Shown: positions 1-6,380, numbered from the stretch's first letter. The stretch: 7,950 nt of DNA from Actinomycetes bacterium (GCA_030666075.1 DAOUYN010000029.1:1-7950), one strand, 5' to 3'. Notes: generated by a model from the sequence alone, not told the origin. Program-made: numbers and translations.

Positions 1-1028
1 CTCACCGCTGGGGAGCCGTCGATCATCCGAACGAGCGCAAGATACATGCCGAGCCCATTCCGCGCCTCGGCGGAGTGGCCATCTGGTTGGGCTTTCTCGT
101 CGCGCTCTCATCATTCATCCTCTTCCAGCGGGTCTTTCCCGACGATGTCATCAATCTCGATATCGGTCTCGAACTTTGGGGATTTCTCGCCGGGGGCGCC
201 ATCATCATCGCCGTCGGGGTCATCGACGACATGGTCGGACTGACACCCTTTGTGAAGCTGGCGGGGCAGGCTGCCGCGGCCGCCGCTCTGGTCGCGTCCG
301 GTGTTCGCATGGAGTTTATCGGCAATCCGTTCGGCCCGCCCGGCAGCCTGTTTTACCTGGGTAATATCGGTATTTTCTTGACCCTCTTTTGGGTCGTGGC
401 CTTCACTAATATAGTCAATTTTATTGATGGACTCGATGGGTTGGCCGCCGGCATTTCGGTCATCGCGGGCCTGACTTTTTTTGCTTTCGGATTGCAGACC
501 GGCCAGACGGGGATTGCTTTGATGTCTCTGGCCCTCGCCGGGTCGGCACTCGGGTTTTTGCGCGACAATTTCTATCCGGCCAAGATATTCATGGGCGATT
601 CCGGCTCTATGTTCCTAGGGTTCTGCTTCGGAGCGCTCACGGTTGAAGGGGTAATGAAGAGTATCGCCGCTGTCGCCCTGTTTGCGCCGTTGGTCATCAT
701 GGCTATCCCCATCCTGGACGCTGCTTTGGCTATTTTGCGCCGTTATCGTAACAACCAACCGGTGACACAGGCCGACCGCGACCATCTTCACCACCGGTTG
801 TTGCGCCGGGGGCTCAGCCATCGCCAGACAGTGTTGTTGATATACGCTTGGAGCGCCGCTCTTTCGGCGCTGGGACTGACGTTCAAGGTCCTCCCGTCTT
901 TTCAGAAGTACCTGATTATCGTCGTCGGGCTCTTTATGACATTCCTTTTTGCGGAAGTGGTCGGCTTCTTCGACTCGGGCGAAGAAGAGCCCGTGACAGA
1001 GCCCGCGAAGGAGGTCGACCGGACGTGA
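1..1028 (+). CDS. wecA: WecA/TagO-family undecaprenyl-phosphate sugar-1-phosphate transferase (5' partial)
   Basis: Integral membrane enzyme of the MraY/WecA family. These transfer a sugar-1-phosphate, usually GlcNAc-1-P from UDP-GlcNAc, to undecaprenyl (or decaprenyl) phosphate, starting synthesis of cell-wall-linked polysaccharides. The reading frame is open to the left edge (first full codon at 3, 341 codons visible). The first visible residues contain the family's VDHPNERKIH and PIPRLGG motifs, so the GTG at 75 lies inside the gene and the true start is outside the window. Further motifs, in order: the DD pair of GVIDDMVGL (about visible residues 75-76), TNIVNFIDGLDG (135-146), MGDSGS (197-202) and the cytoplasmic HLHH motif (261-264), with many hydrophobic segments between them. 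The C-terminus is an acidic tail. The family is about 350-400 residues, so roughly 20-60 are missing. The exact donor sugar cannot be read from the sequence; tagO or rfe are equally valid names. The upstream position next to atp genes resembles Actinomycetota. Confidence 0.92.
   Translation, partial: HRWGAVDHPNERKIHAEPIPRLGGVAIWLGFLVALSSFILFQRVFPDDVINLDIGLELWGFLAGGAIIIAVGVIDDMVGLTPFVKLAGQAAAAAALVASGVRMEFIGNPFGPPGSLFYLGNIGIFLTLFWVVAFTNIVNFIDGLDGLAAGISVIAGLTFFAFGLQTGQTGIALMSLALAGSALGFLRDNFYPAKIFMGDSGSMFLGFCFGALTVEGVMKSIAAVALFAPLVIMAIPILDAALAILRRYRNNQPVTQADRDHLHHRLLRRGLSHRQTVLLIYAWSAALSALGLTFKVLPSFQKYLIIVVGLFMTFLFAEVVGFFDSGEEEPVTEPAKEVDRT
1008..1014 (+). promoter_or_regulatory. Strong Shine-Dalgarno inside the 3' end of wecA
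   Basis: AAGGAGG lies within the last wecA codons, 10 nt before a GTG at 1025 that overlaps the wecA stop codon as GTGA. This is the usual layout of a translationally coupled downstream gene. It is the main reason for considering the small ORF at 1025-1159. The same bases also encode Lys-Glu-Val near the end of wecA, so chance remains possible. Confidence 0.4.
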
Positions 1029-1159
1029 AGGACGCCGGCGTCGTGGCGCCGCGAGGTCACCTTTATTTTCAGAAACGGTTATGTTACAGTGATTCGGGCT
1101 TTCCAACGGAAGGCGTAGTGGGGACAGGCAAAACCCCACGTAAAAGGGGTTCTTTTTAG
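1025..1159 (+). CDS. Possible small ORF of 44 codons coupled to wecA
   Basis: A GTG at 1025-1027 overlaps the wecA TGA (1026-1028) as GTGA and has AAGGAGG 10 nt upstream. The frame stays open for 44 codons to a TAG at 1157-1159, filling most of the wecA-atpZ gap. The predicted peptide starts VKDAGVVAPRGHLYF and ends GTGKTPRKRGSF. It is basic at the C-terminus and has no membrane segment or domain I recognise; the GTGKT string alone is not a P-loop protein. The stop codon falls just after a hairpin and T-run, 24 nt before the atpZ start, so a ribosome on this ORF would cross and melt that hairpin. It could be a true small protein, a regulatory leader peptide, the relic of a lost gene that was once coupled to wecA, or chance. 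I see the signals; translation is inferred. Confidence 0.3.
   Translation: MKDAGVVAPRGHLYFQKRLCYSDSGFPTEGVVGTGKTPRKRGSF
1118..1139 (+). promoter_or_regulatory. Hairpin competing with the terminator-like stem in the atp leader
   Basis: GTGGGG (1118-1123) is perfectly complementary to CCCCAC (1134-1139), with a 10-nt loop. The same C4 block is needed by the next hairpin (1132-1151), so the two are mutually exclusive. This gives the layout of an antiterminator/terminator pair. A third G4 block, in the atpZ Shine-Dalgarno, could also pair with the C4. The pairing potential is directly visible; a regulatory role is inferred. Confidence 0.3.
1132..1157 (+). terminator. Candidate intrinsic terminator or attenuator before atpZ
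   Basis: AACCCC (1132-1137) pairs with GGGGTT (1146-1151) over an 8-nt loop. It is followed by C and then five T residues (1153-1157), and an A-run precedes the stem. The shape is that of a short Rho-independent terminator, 100 nt after the wecA stop and 26 nt before the atpZ ATG. The stem is only 6 bp, so it would probably be leaky. Because an alternative hairpin uses the same C4 block, it may act conditionally. It could instead be a chance small palindrome. Confidence 0.35.
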
Positions 1160-1165
1160 TTTCCT

Positions 1166-1172
1166 GAAGGGG
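1166..1172 (+). promoter_or_regulatory. Ribosome binding site of atpZ
   Basis: GAAGGGG lies 11 nt before the atpZ ATG, a little farther away than usual. Its GGGGT (1169-1173) is complementary to ACCCC (1133-1137) in the leader, so the site could be masked when that C4 block is not held in another hairpin. Confidence 0.45.
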
Positions 1173-1183
1173 TAGAAAAACCT

Positions 1184-1405
1184 ATGAAGAAAAAGGAACC
1201 CTCGCCTTGGAAAGACGTCGGAGACGCCGGCACTATGGGCATCGAAATGGCCGTGTCGGTATTCCTTTTTGCCGGTATCGGTTTTTGGCTCGACGGGCGT
1301 TTCGACACATCGCCCATTTTGACGGTTATCGGAGGCGTTCTTGGCTTGGCCGCGGGTTTGCGCCGCGTCTATTATTTGATGGTCAAGAAGCCGGAAGATC
1401 AATAA
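1184..1405 (+). CDS. atpZ: AtpZ-like small membrane protein of the F1Fo-ATPase operon
   Basis: This 73-residue protein has a charged, lysine-rich N-terminus and two hydrophobic segments at about residues 17-37 and 43-64. The turn between them contains the family-typical GIGFWLDGRF, and the second segment is glycine-rich (VIGGVLGLAAGL), ending in RRVYYLMVKK. This is the pattern of the AtpZ / 'ATPase gene 1' family, which sits at the head of many atp operons. Family members are implicated, together with AtpI, in Mg2+ or Ca2+ supply or in helping ATP synthase assembly; the exact role differs between studies. The start is ATG with a GAAGGGG ribosome site 11 nt upstream. It is the first gene after the 155-nt gap that follows wecA, and atpI starts 18 nt after its stop. 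It is probably the first standard gene of the atp transcript. Confidence 0.82.
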   Translation: MKKKEPSPWKDVGDAGTMGIEMAVSVFLFAGIGFWLDGRFDTSPILTVIGGVLGLAAGLRRVYYLMVKKPEDQ

Positions 1406-1423
1406 ACGACGAGGGTTGGTTTC

Positions 1424-1738
1424 TTGGATTTGCAGAGTCTTTTCTCCGTAGCGGCCGGGTTGATCGCCACCGCAGTTTACTTTTACCTTTATAACAAGTC
1501 TTTTGATATCTCGCGGAGGTTGCCGACTGGCGCCGCCCAAGGGTTATTGATATTCGGTTATCTCGTGCGGCTGGCGGCAGTCGGGCTCATACTTCTTGGC
1601 GCCGTCTACGTAGCCGGGCTGAACACACTCCCTGTTGGGGTCGCTTTTATGGTTTCCTTTACCGGGGTCTTTATCTATACTCAGGGCCGGGCTGTCCGTC
1701 ACCTTATGACAGGCCGGCTGTCGGATCGGAAGGAGTAG
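1424..1738 (+). CDS. atpI: ATP synthase accessory protein I
   Basis: The 104-residue product has four hydrophobic segments, at about residues 4-22, 37-60 (in two parts around GYLVRL) and 68-86, and a basic C-terminal tail. Size, topology, the arginine in the middle segment (FGYLVRLAAVGLIL) and position just before atpB identify the AtpI family. AtpI is a non-stoichiometric protein that helps assemble the c-ring and, with AtpZ, has been linked to Mg2+ transport. The start is TTG at 1424, with GAGGG 8 nt upstream. No ATG or GTG in this frame lies near it, and the first internal methionine is far into the last membrane segment, so TTG is well supported. Sequence conservation in this family is low, so the call rests on topology and context. 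Its last codons contain the atpB ribosome site, suggesting coupling. Confidence 0.8.
   Translation: MDLQSLFSVAAGLIATAVYFYLYNKSFDISRRLPTGAAQGLLIFGYLVRLAAVGLILLGAVYVAGLNTLPVGVAFMVSFTGVFIYTQGRAVRHLMTGRLSDRKE
1730..1735 (+). promoter_or_regulatory. Ribosome binding site of atpB, inside atpI
   Basis: AAGGAG in the final codons of atpI lies 6 nt before the TTG at 1742. This favours the TTG as the atpB start over the in-frame ATG at 1763, which has only a weak GGAA upstream. Confidence 0.6.
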
Positions 1739-1741
1739 TTC

Positions 1742-2488
1742 TTGGACGCCATTACGGAAATCATGCACCACATCAAAGAGCCGGCCACTTATCTGCATTT
1801 GGAGCTTTTAGGGGTCGATATTTCAATCACCAAGGCGGTGCTCTTCCTCTTTATCTCCTCGTTTCTGGTTTTTCTGATGGTCTGGTTGCCTAGTCGCCGG
1901 GCCACGCTGGTCCCCACCAAGGGTCAGGGCCTGATGGAATCATTGCTTGAGTTCGTCCAAGACGGAATGATCAAGGAAGTCATGGGCGAGAAAGGCATGA
2001 AGTACTTTCCGTTCGTGGCGACACTCTTTCTTTTCGTTCTTGTTTCCAACCTTCTCGGCCTGATACCAGGGTCATATACGGTCACTTCGCAGACGGGGAC
2101 GGCCTGGGGCTGGGCTCTGATGGTCCTAGTTATTTTTGTCTATGTCGGTGTCCGTGAAAATGGCCTGTTCGGCTACTTGAAGTCATGGATACCTTCGGGG
2201 ACGCCTCTGCCGCTCATGCCTGTACTGTTCATCCTCGAGGGCTTTAGTAACTTGATCATCCGCCCCTTTTCGCTGGGGATTCGGCTCTTCGCCAATATGT
2301 TGGCCGGCCACATGGTCATAGCTCTCTTCTTGAGCTTTGCATTGACAGGTTCGTTGTTTATCAAGCCTCTGGCGTTTGGGTTCGTACTTATCATGTACGC
2401 GTTCGAGGTTTTCGTCGCTTTCTTACAGGCTTATATCTATGCGATCTTGACGGCTATCTATATAGGCGGTGCGTTCGAAGAGCACTAG
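1742..2488 (+). CDS. atpB: ATP synthase Fo subunit a
   Basis: Subunit a (248 aa) forms the two ion half-channels beside the c-ring. It has the expected five to six membrane segments. The signature SLGIRLFANMLAGH carries the essential arginine (R181, equivalent to E. coli R210). H190 occupies the place of E. coli E219, a common variant. The last helix has LQAYIYAILTAIY, with Q229 equivalent to E. coli Q252, and the protein ends in EEH as many homologues do. The conserved RP pair just before the arginine helix (R174-P175) is present. Length is normal for bacteria. The start is TTG, 3 nt after the atpI stop, chosen for the AAGGAG 6 nt upstream; ATG 1763 would give 241 residues and cannot be fully excluded. 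A 75-nt gap follows before atpE. Confidence 0.96.
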   Translation: MDAITEIMHHIKEPATYLHLELLGVDISITKAVLFLFISSFLVFLMVWLPSRRATLVPTKGQGLMESLLEFVQDGMIKEVMGEKGMKYFPFVATLFLFVLVSNLLGLIPGSYTVTSQTGTAWGWALMVLVIFVYVGVRENGLFGYLKSWIPSGTPLPLMPVLFILEGFSNLIIRPFSLGIRLFANMLAGHMVIALFLSFALTGSLFIKPLAFGFVLIMYAFEVFVAFLQAYIYAILTAIYIGGAFEEH

Positions 2489-2563
2489 ATCACTTAGCAC
2501 CAAGGTGCTTGAAGTTGATAAGGTTTAAGAGTTTTCAATCAAAGTAAGCTGAGAGGAGGATAA
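2489..2563 (+). promoter_or_regulatory. atpB-atpE intercistronic region with hairpin and A/T-rich stretch
   Basis: This is the longest gap within the core operon. AGCAC (2496-2500) pairs with GTGCT (2505-2509) over a CAAG loop, and CTT (2493-2495) can extend the stem with AAG (2512-2514) across a small bulge. A second AGCAC copy at 2481-2485, at the end of atpB, could compete for the same GTGCT. After the hairpin comes an A/T-rich, G/C-poor stretch (about 2515-2548) and then a very strong Shine-Dalgarno. In E. coli the atpB-atpE gap holds a translational enhancer that raises c-subunit output, and this region sits in the same place. That it does the same job is inferred; there is no clear T-run, so I do not call a terminator. 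Confidence 0.4.
2553..2559 (+). promoter_or_regulatory. Very strong ribosome binding site of atpE
   Basis: GAGGAGG lies 4 nt before the atpE ATG and is the longest anti-Shine-Dalgarno match among the atp genes here. It suits the subunit needed in the highest copy number (an oligomeric c-ring). Confidence 0.7.
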
Positions 2564-2845
2564 ATGGCAGCAGAAGCAGTGGAAATAATAACGCAGGCAC
2601 AAGGGATGAAGCAGGGAATGGCTCTCTTGGGTATTGGTGTCGCGATGGGTGCAGGCGTCGTCGGGCCGGGTGTTGGTATCGGTATTATCGTCGGTAAGGC
2701 GATCGAGGGTATGGCCCGCCAGCCGGAGACGGCCGGAATGGTTCGTACCACTATGTTCATTGGTATCGCTTTCGCGGAGGCCTTGGCTCTTTACGCCATG
2801 GTATTCGCGTTTATTTTGCTTGGCTACGCTGGAGAAGCGGGCTAG
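2564..2845 (+). CDS. atpE: ATP synthase Fo subunit c
   Basis: Ring-forming proteolipid of 93 residues with two membrane helices. Helix 1 (about 18-46) is glycine-rich, with the packing string GPGVGIG (34-40). The polar loop has the conserved ARQPE (51-55). Helix 2 (about 62-88) carries the ion-binding carboxylate E72 in FAEALALY. The features typical of Na+-binding c subunits (a helix 1 glutamine as in PGIGQG, and Ser/Thr right after the glutamate) are absent: isoleucine and valine fill helix 1 and alanine follows E72. A proton-driven enzyme is therefore likely. There is a single hairpin, not a V-type duplication. The N-terminus is about 10-14 residues longer than the shortest homologues. ATG is preceded by GAGGAGG; atpF begins 20 nt after the stop. 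Confidence 0.96.
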   Translation: MAAEAVEIITQAQGMKQGMALLGIGVAMGAGVVGPGVGIGIIVGKAIEGMARQPETAGMVRTTMFIGIAFAEALALYAMVFAFILLGYAGEAG

Positions 2846-2865
2846 AGCCTCGGAGGTTCTTTCGT

Positions 2866-3372
2866 ATGGAACTATTATTACCAAAAGTATTTACCGGCCA
2901 GTTGTTCTGGTCATGGGTCTCGTTTTTGATCCTGTTTTTCGCGCTCTCCAAGGTGGCGTTCCCGCCGATCATGAATATGCTCCAGGAGCGCAGCGATTCC
3001 ATCCGAGATTCGCTCGACGCCGCTGAGAACACACGTGTAGAAGCGGCCACCATGCTCGAAGACTACAAAAAGCAGATCGCCGAAGCTCGCCAGGAGGCCC
3101 AGAAGATCATTGAAGAGGGCCGCAAGCTGGGCGAGAACATGAAGGCGGAGATCGCCCAGAAGGCGCGCGAGGAAGCGGAGCAGTCGATGACCCGCGCCGT
3201 TGCCGATATCGAGCGCGAGAAGGAGCTGGCCGTGGCCGAGCTTCAAGGGCGCATCGCCGACTTGACCATCAATGCCGCGTCACGTGTAGTCGGAGCTGAA
3301 CTCGAGAAGAACGGGCACGAGCAGTTGATCGAGCAGTATCTGTCAGAAGCAGGTAGTTTGCGTGAAAACTAA
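2866..3372 (+). CDS. atpF: ATP synthase Fo subunit b
   Basis: Peripheral stalk subunit of 168 residues, normally a dimer linking subunit a to delta/alpha. There is one N-terminal membrane helix (about 12-32, with the typical FWSWVSFLILFFALSK start), then PPI and the LQERSDSIRDSL segment. A long, charged, alanine-rich coiled coil runs from about residue 38 to 130, and the C-terminal region (INAASRVVGAEL and after) is that which contacts delta. It is a free-standing b subunit: there is no fusion to delta as in mycobacteria and no second b/b' gene. ATG has GGAGG 9 nt upstream (2852-2856). The end of the gene overlaps the atpH start by 11 nt. Confidence 0.94.
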   Translation: MELLLPKVFTGQLFWSWVSFLILFFALSKVAFPPIMNMLQERSDSIRDSLDAAENTRVEAATMLEDYKKQIAEARQEAQKIIEEGRKLGENMKAEIAQKAREEAEQSMTRAVADIEREKELAVAELQGRIADLTINAASRVVGAELEKNGHEQLIEQYLSEAGSLREN

Positions 3373-3976
3373 TCCCGGTGACGGTCGTCTAGAAGAGACG
3401 CCGCAAGACGCAAAAGTCGGTGCCGTACGTGTAGCACCCGATATAGATGCCTTTGCCGGCTCGCTGGTCGAGCTGGCCAAGATCGACGAGGGACTCGATA
3501 TCGTCGACCGCGATCTCAGGCTCGTTAAAGAGACCGTCGCGGGGCACATGGACCTGAAGAAGACATTGGCAGACACCGGCGTTGCTCTCGAGCAAAAGCA
3601 GGCTGTCATCAGGGAGCTCTTTCACAACAAGGTGTCGGAGACGACCCAGCACTTTCTTCAGATGTTGATCGGCCTCGGCCGCTTTGAAGCCGTACCGGAT
3701 ATTGCTCAGGCTTTTGCCCAGCGCCTAGAGGCCGAAGAGAACAAAGTCATCGCTGAGGTGACGACTGCCGTTGCGATCGACGCGAAATTCTCCCGTCGCT
3801 TGGCGACCAAGCTTTCAGAGATGGCGGGGCGCGAGGTTACAATCCGCTCCACCGTAGATGCCGACCTTATCGGCGGCATAGTCGTGCGGATCGGCGGCAA
3901 GTTAGTCGACGCCAGCGTCCGCAATCAACTGACACGGATGCGCGAACAAATGTTGACAGATATGAGAGGTAAGTAG
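3362..3976 (+). CDS. atpH: ATP synthase F1 subunit delta
   Basis: Delta (204 aa) sits on top of F1 and joins it to the b stalk. The C-terminal half is typical: [12 protein letters not shown], then a helix pair, and the signature [21 protein letters not shown] near residues 166-186. The N-terminal domain is less typical. The first ~28 residues ([12 protein letters not shown] onward) are a polar extension, and the motif usually reading YAxALFELA appears as FAGSLVELA (31-39). The start is GTG at 3362, inside the last codons of atpF, with AGG 8 nt upstream. No other ATG, GTG or TTG occurs in frame before the conserved region, so this start is nearly forced. The overlap suggests translational coupling to b. 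It ends one base before the atpA ATG. Confidence 0.92.
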   Translation: MKTNPGDGRLEETPQDAKVGAVRVAPDIDAFAGSLVELAKIDEGLDIVDRDLRLVKETVAGHMDLKKTLADTGVALEQKQAVIRELFHNKVSETTQHFLQMLIGLGRFEAVPDIAQAFAQRLEAEENKVIAEVTTAVAIDAKFSRRLATKLSEMAGREVTIRSTVDADLIGGIVVRIGGKLVDASVRNQLTRMREQMLTDMRGK

Positions 3977-3977
3977 G

Positions 3978-5492
3978 ATGCAGAATTCGATCGATACCGC
4001 TGCCATCGATGCCATTCTTAAGGCCCAGATCGAGGAGTTTGCGGCCGAGATAGACGTCGTCGAGGAAGGTACGGTGCTGGAGCTTGGCGACGGTATCGCC
4101 CGCGTCAAGGGTCTGCCGGGTGCTATGGCCGACGAGCTGCTCTCTTTTCCGGGTGGTCTGTACGGTATGGCCTTGAACCTAGAGGAAAATGAGATCGGCG
4201 TGGTCCTTATGGGCGACACCAGGGCCGTCAAAGAGGGCGACCCGGTCAAGTGCACAGGGACGATCGTGCAAGTGCCTGTCGGGGAAGAGATGGTCGGCCG
4301 AGTCGTCGACGCGCTCGGACAGCCGATAGACGGCAAGGGCCCGATCAACGCTAAACAGTTTCGGCCCGTTGAATGGAAAGCGCCGGGTATCGTCGACCGC
4401 AAGCCGGTCGCCGAGCCGATGCAGACCGGTATCAAATCCGTCGACGCGATGATCCCTATCGGGCGCGGACAGCGCGAGCTGATAATCGGCGATCGCCAGA
4501 CCGGCAAGACCGCCATCGCGATCGACACTATAATTAATCAAAAGGGCGGCGACGTTATTTGCGTCTATGTCGCCATCGGCCAGAAGGCATCAACAGTCGC
4601 GCAGGTAGAAAAGCTCCTGCGGGAGCATGGGGCGATGGACTATACGATCATCGTTTCAGCCTCGGCCAGTACGCCGGCGCCGCTGCAGTTTCTCGCTCCG
4701 TACGCCGGGTGCGCCATGGGCGAGCATTTTAAGTACAACGGCGGCCATGTCCTCTGTGTCTATGATGATCTATCGAAGCACGCGCAAGCCTACCGTCAGG
4801 TCTCGCTCTTGCTCCGGAGACCGCCGGGCCGCGAGGCTTACCCGGGCGATGTTTTCTACCTTCACTCCCGGTTGCTCGAGCGGGCGGCCAAGCTCAGCGA
4901 TGAACTTGGCGGCGGTTCTTTGACCGCCTTGCCCATCGTCGAGACCCAGGCTGGAGACGTCTCCGCCTATATCCCGACCAATGTCATTTCCATCACTGAC
5001 GGCCAGATCTACCTTGAGAGCGATCTCTTCAACGCCGGCGTCAGGCCGGCCATCAATGTCGGTATCTCCGTCTCCCGAGTCGGCGGCAACGCCCAGATCA
5101 AGGCGATGAAGAAAGTCGCCGGCCGCCTCCGTCTCGACCTGGCCCAATTTCGTGAGCTGGAGGCTTTCGCCCAGTTCGGCAGCGAGCTCGACAAAGCGAC
5201 GCAGTCGCAGTTGGCTCGTGGCGAGCGGGTAGTCGAGGTCCTAAAGCAGGGCCAATACGTGCCGGTTCCTGTCGAGCACCAGGTCGTCTCCATCTACGCG
5301 GCCGTCAACGGCTATTTAGACGACATCGCGGTCGAGAAGGTCGGCGAGTTCGAAGCAGCCTTTGTCCAGTATGTCCAGGGCTCTGCCCCGGAGATCATTA
5401 AGGCATTAGAGACGGAGAAGACCCTGACGGACGAGATGGAGCAAAAACTCATCTCGGCCATCGAGGAGTTCAAGAAATCATTCGGTGGATAA
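3978..5492 (+). CDS. atpA: ATP synthase F1 subunit alpha
   Basis: The non-catalytic nucleotide-binding subunit, three copies per F1, 504 residues, within the usual 500-515. The N-terminal beta-barrel domain includes [14 protein letters not shown] (33-46). The P-loop GDRQTGKT is at 171-178, and a Walker B-like strand HVLCVYDD (257-264) precedes LSKHAQAYR. The arginine that reaches into the catalytic site, in VSRVGG, is R367 (E. coli R376). The C-terminal helical domain ends normally; there is no extra C-terminal domain like that of mycobacterial alpha. ATG has GAGAGG 8 nt upstream, located within the end of atpH. The atpG GTG follows 3 nt after the stop. All key residues are present and nothing is broken. 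Confidence 0.98.
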   Translation: MQNSIDTAAIDAILKAQIEEFAAEIDVVEEGTVLELGDGIARVKGLPGAMADELLSFPGGLYGMALNLEENEIGVVLMGDTRAVKEGDPVKCTGTIVQVPVGEEMVGRVVDALGQPIDGKGPINAKQFRPVEWKAPGIVDRKPVAEPMQTGIKSVDAMIPIGRGQRELIIGDRQTGKTAIAIDTIINQKGGDVICVYVAIGQKASTVAQVEKLLREHGAMDYTIIVSASASTPAPLQFLAPYAGCAMGEHFKYNGGHVLCVYDDLSKHAQAYRQVSLLLRRPPGREAYPGDVFYLHSRLLERAAKLSDELGGGSLTALPIVETQAGDVSAYIPTNVISITDGQIYLESDLFNAGVRPAINVGISVSRVGGNAQIKAMKKVAGRLRLDLAQFRELEAFAQFGSELDKATQSQLARGERVVEVLKQGQYVPVPVEHQVVSIYAAVNGYLDDIAVEKVGEFEAAFVQYVQGSAPEIIKALETEKTLTDEMEQKLISAIEEFKKSFGG

Positions 5493-5495
5493 TTA

Positions 5496-6380
5496 GTGTC
5501 AAAGACAAGTGAAATACGCCGGCGCCTGAAAAGCGTCGATAATACCAAGCAGATAACGAAGACCATGGAGATGGTCGCGGCCGCTAAGATCCGCAAGGCC
5601 CAAGAGCGGATAGAGCAGGCGCGCCCCTACGCCCTCCAGATGATGGACGTGCTGGCCAATGTCGCCCAGCACGTCCAGGTCTCTTCCCATCCGCTCCTGG
5701 AAACTCGGGAGCCGTCGAAGCGGACAGTTATCGTGGCGGTCACCTCGGATAGGGGTCTGTGCGGTGCGGCCAATGCCAATATCCTGCGCCGCTCCGATAA
5801 CCTGGCTACCGCCGAACGCGAGGCCGGAGCGCAGGTGGACATTTTCGCGATCGGGCGCAAGGCCATTAATTATTTCCGCTATGTCGAGGCGAATATTCTC
5901 GATGAGCGTCGGGAGATCAGCGACAATCCCAAGTTCAGTGATGCCAAATCAATTGGCGCTCAACTGATCGAACTTTACCAAAAGAAAGAAGTCGATAAAG
6001 TCGTCGTCATCTTCAACCACTTTAAATCGGCCATGGAGCAGACACCTGTTGAGCATGTCCTGCTCCCGATCAAGCGGGACGCGGTCGAAGACGAGGAGTC
6101 CGGCGGCGCGACCGCGGAATACGAGTTCGAACCCGGCAATGAAGAAGTGCTGGGGCGGCTTTTGCCGACCTATATAGAGGCCCTGATCTACCGGGCGCTG
6201 TTGGAGTCGTCGGCGAGCGAGCATGGGGCCAGGCGGACTGCGATGAAAGCAGCCACCGACAATGCCACAGAGATGATCGGCCTTTTGACGCGCTCCTTTA
6301 ACAGGGCGCGACAGGCCGCGATCACACAAGAAATAGCTGAGATAGTCGGCGGGGCTGAAGCCCTGGTCGAGGCGGACTAG
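5496..6380 (+). CDS. atpG: ATP synthase F1 subunit gamma
   Basis: Central rotor shaft of 294 residues (E. coli has 287). The N-terminal helix is conserved (EIRRRLKSVDNTKQITKTM and MVAAAKIRKAQ), as is the C-terminal helix (MKAATDNATEMIGLL, then the RARQAAITQEIAEIVGGAEAL region). These two form the coiled coil that turns inside alpha3beta3. SDRGLCG (84-90) marks the globular domain. There is no plant/cyanobacterial redox insertion and no obvious mycobacterial-type loop. The start is GTG, 3 nt after the atpA stop, with a modest GGTGGA 6 nt upstream; the family's conserved N-terminus begins right there, which supports the choice. The acidic stretch EDEESGG near residue 200 is probably a surface loop. 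atpD follows after 32 nt. Confidence 0.97.
   Translation: MSKTSEIRRRLKSVDNTKQITKTMEMVAAAKIRKAQERIEQARPYALQMMDVLANVAQHVQVSSHPLLETREPSKRTVIVAVTSDRGLCGAANANILRRSDNLATAEREAGAQVDIFAIGRKAINYFRYVEANILDERREISDNPKFSDAKSIGAQLIELYQKKEVDKVVVIFNHFKSAMEQTPVEHVLLPIKRDAVEDEESGGATAEYEFEPGNEEVLGRLLPTYIEALIYRALLESSASEHGARRTAMKAATDNATEMIGLLTRSFNRARQAAITQEIAEIVGGAEALVEAD

Noticed and set aside
1062..1090. Possible promoter in the A/T-rich part of the leader (TTTATT, 17 nt, TACAGT; also TATGTT at 1080-1085)
   Set aside because: Each box matches the sigma-70 consensus at only 3-4 of 6 positions and several alternative alignments are equally weak. An atp promoter here is plausible by position but not supported well enough to annotate.
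615..1139. 174-codon open frame on the minus strand over wecA
   Set aside because: It is antisense to a gene with clear family motifs, and its predicted protein is low-complexity and unlike any family. It is a by-product of codon use on the plus strand.
1120..1172. G-quadruplex formed by the G4 runs in the leader
   Set aside because: There are only three G4 runs, with long spacers and a C4 run between them. Duplex hairpins are the simpler reading.
2515..2547. TTGATA at 2515-2520 as a -35 box of an internal promoter for atpE
   Set aside because: The -35 match is good, but no acceptable -10 sequence lies 16-18 nt downstream, and the A/T-rich stretch is equally explained as a translation-enhancing leader.
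3902..4528. 208-codon open frame on the minus strand over atpH/atpA
   Set aside because: The product is rich in Ser, Pro, Thr and Ile, as expected from reading GC-biased codons backwards, and it lies on highly conserved atpA sequence.
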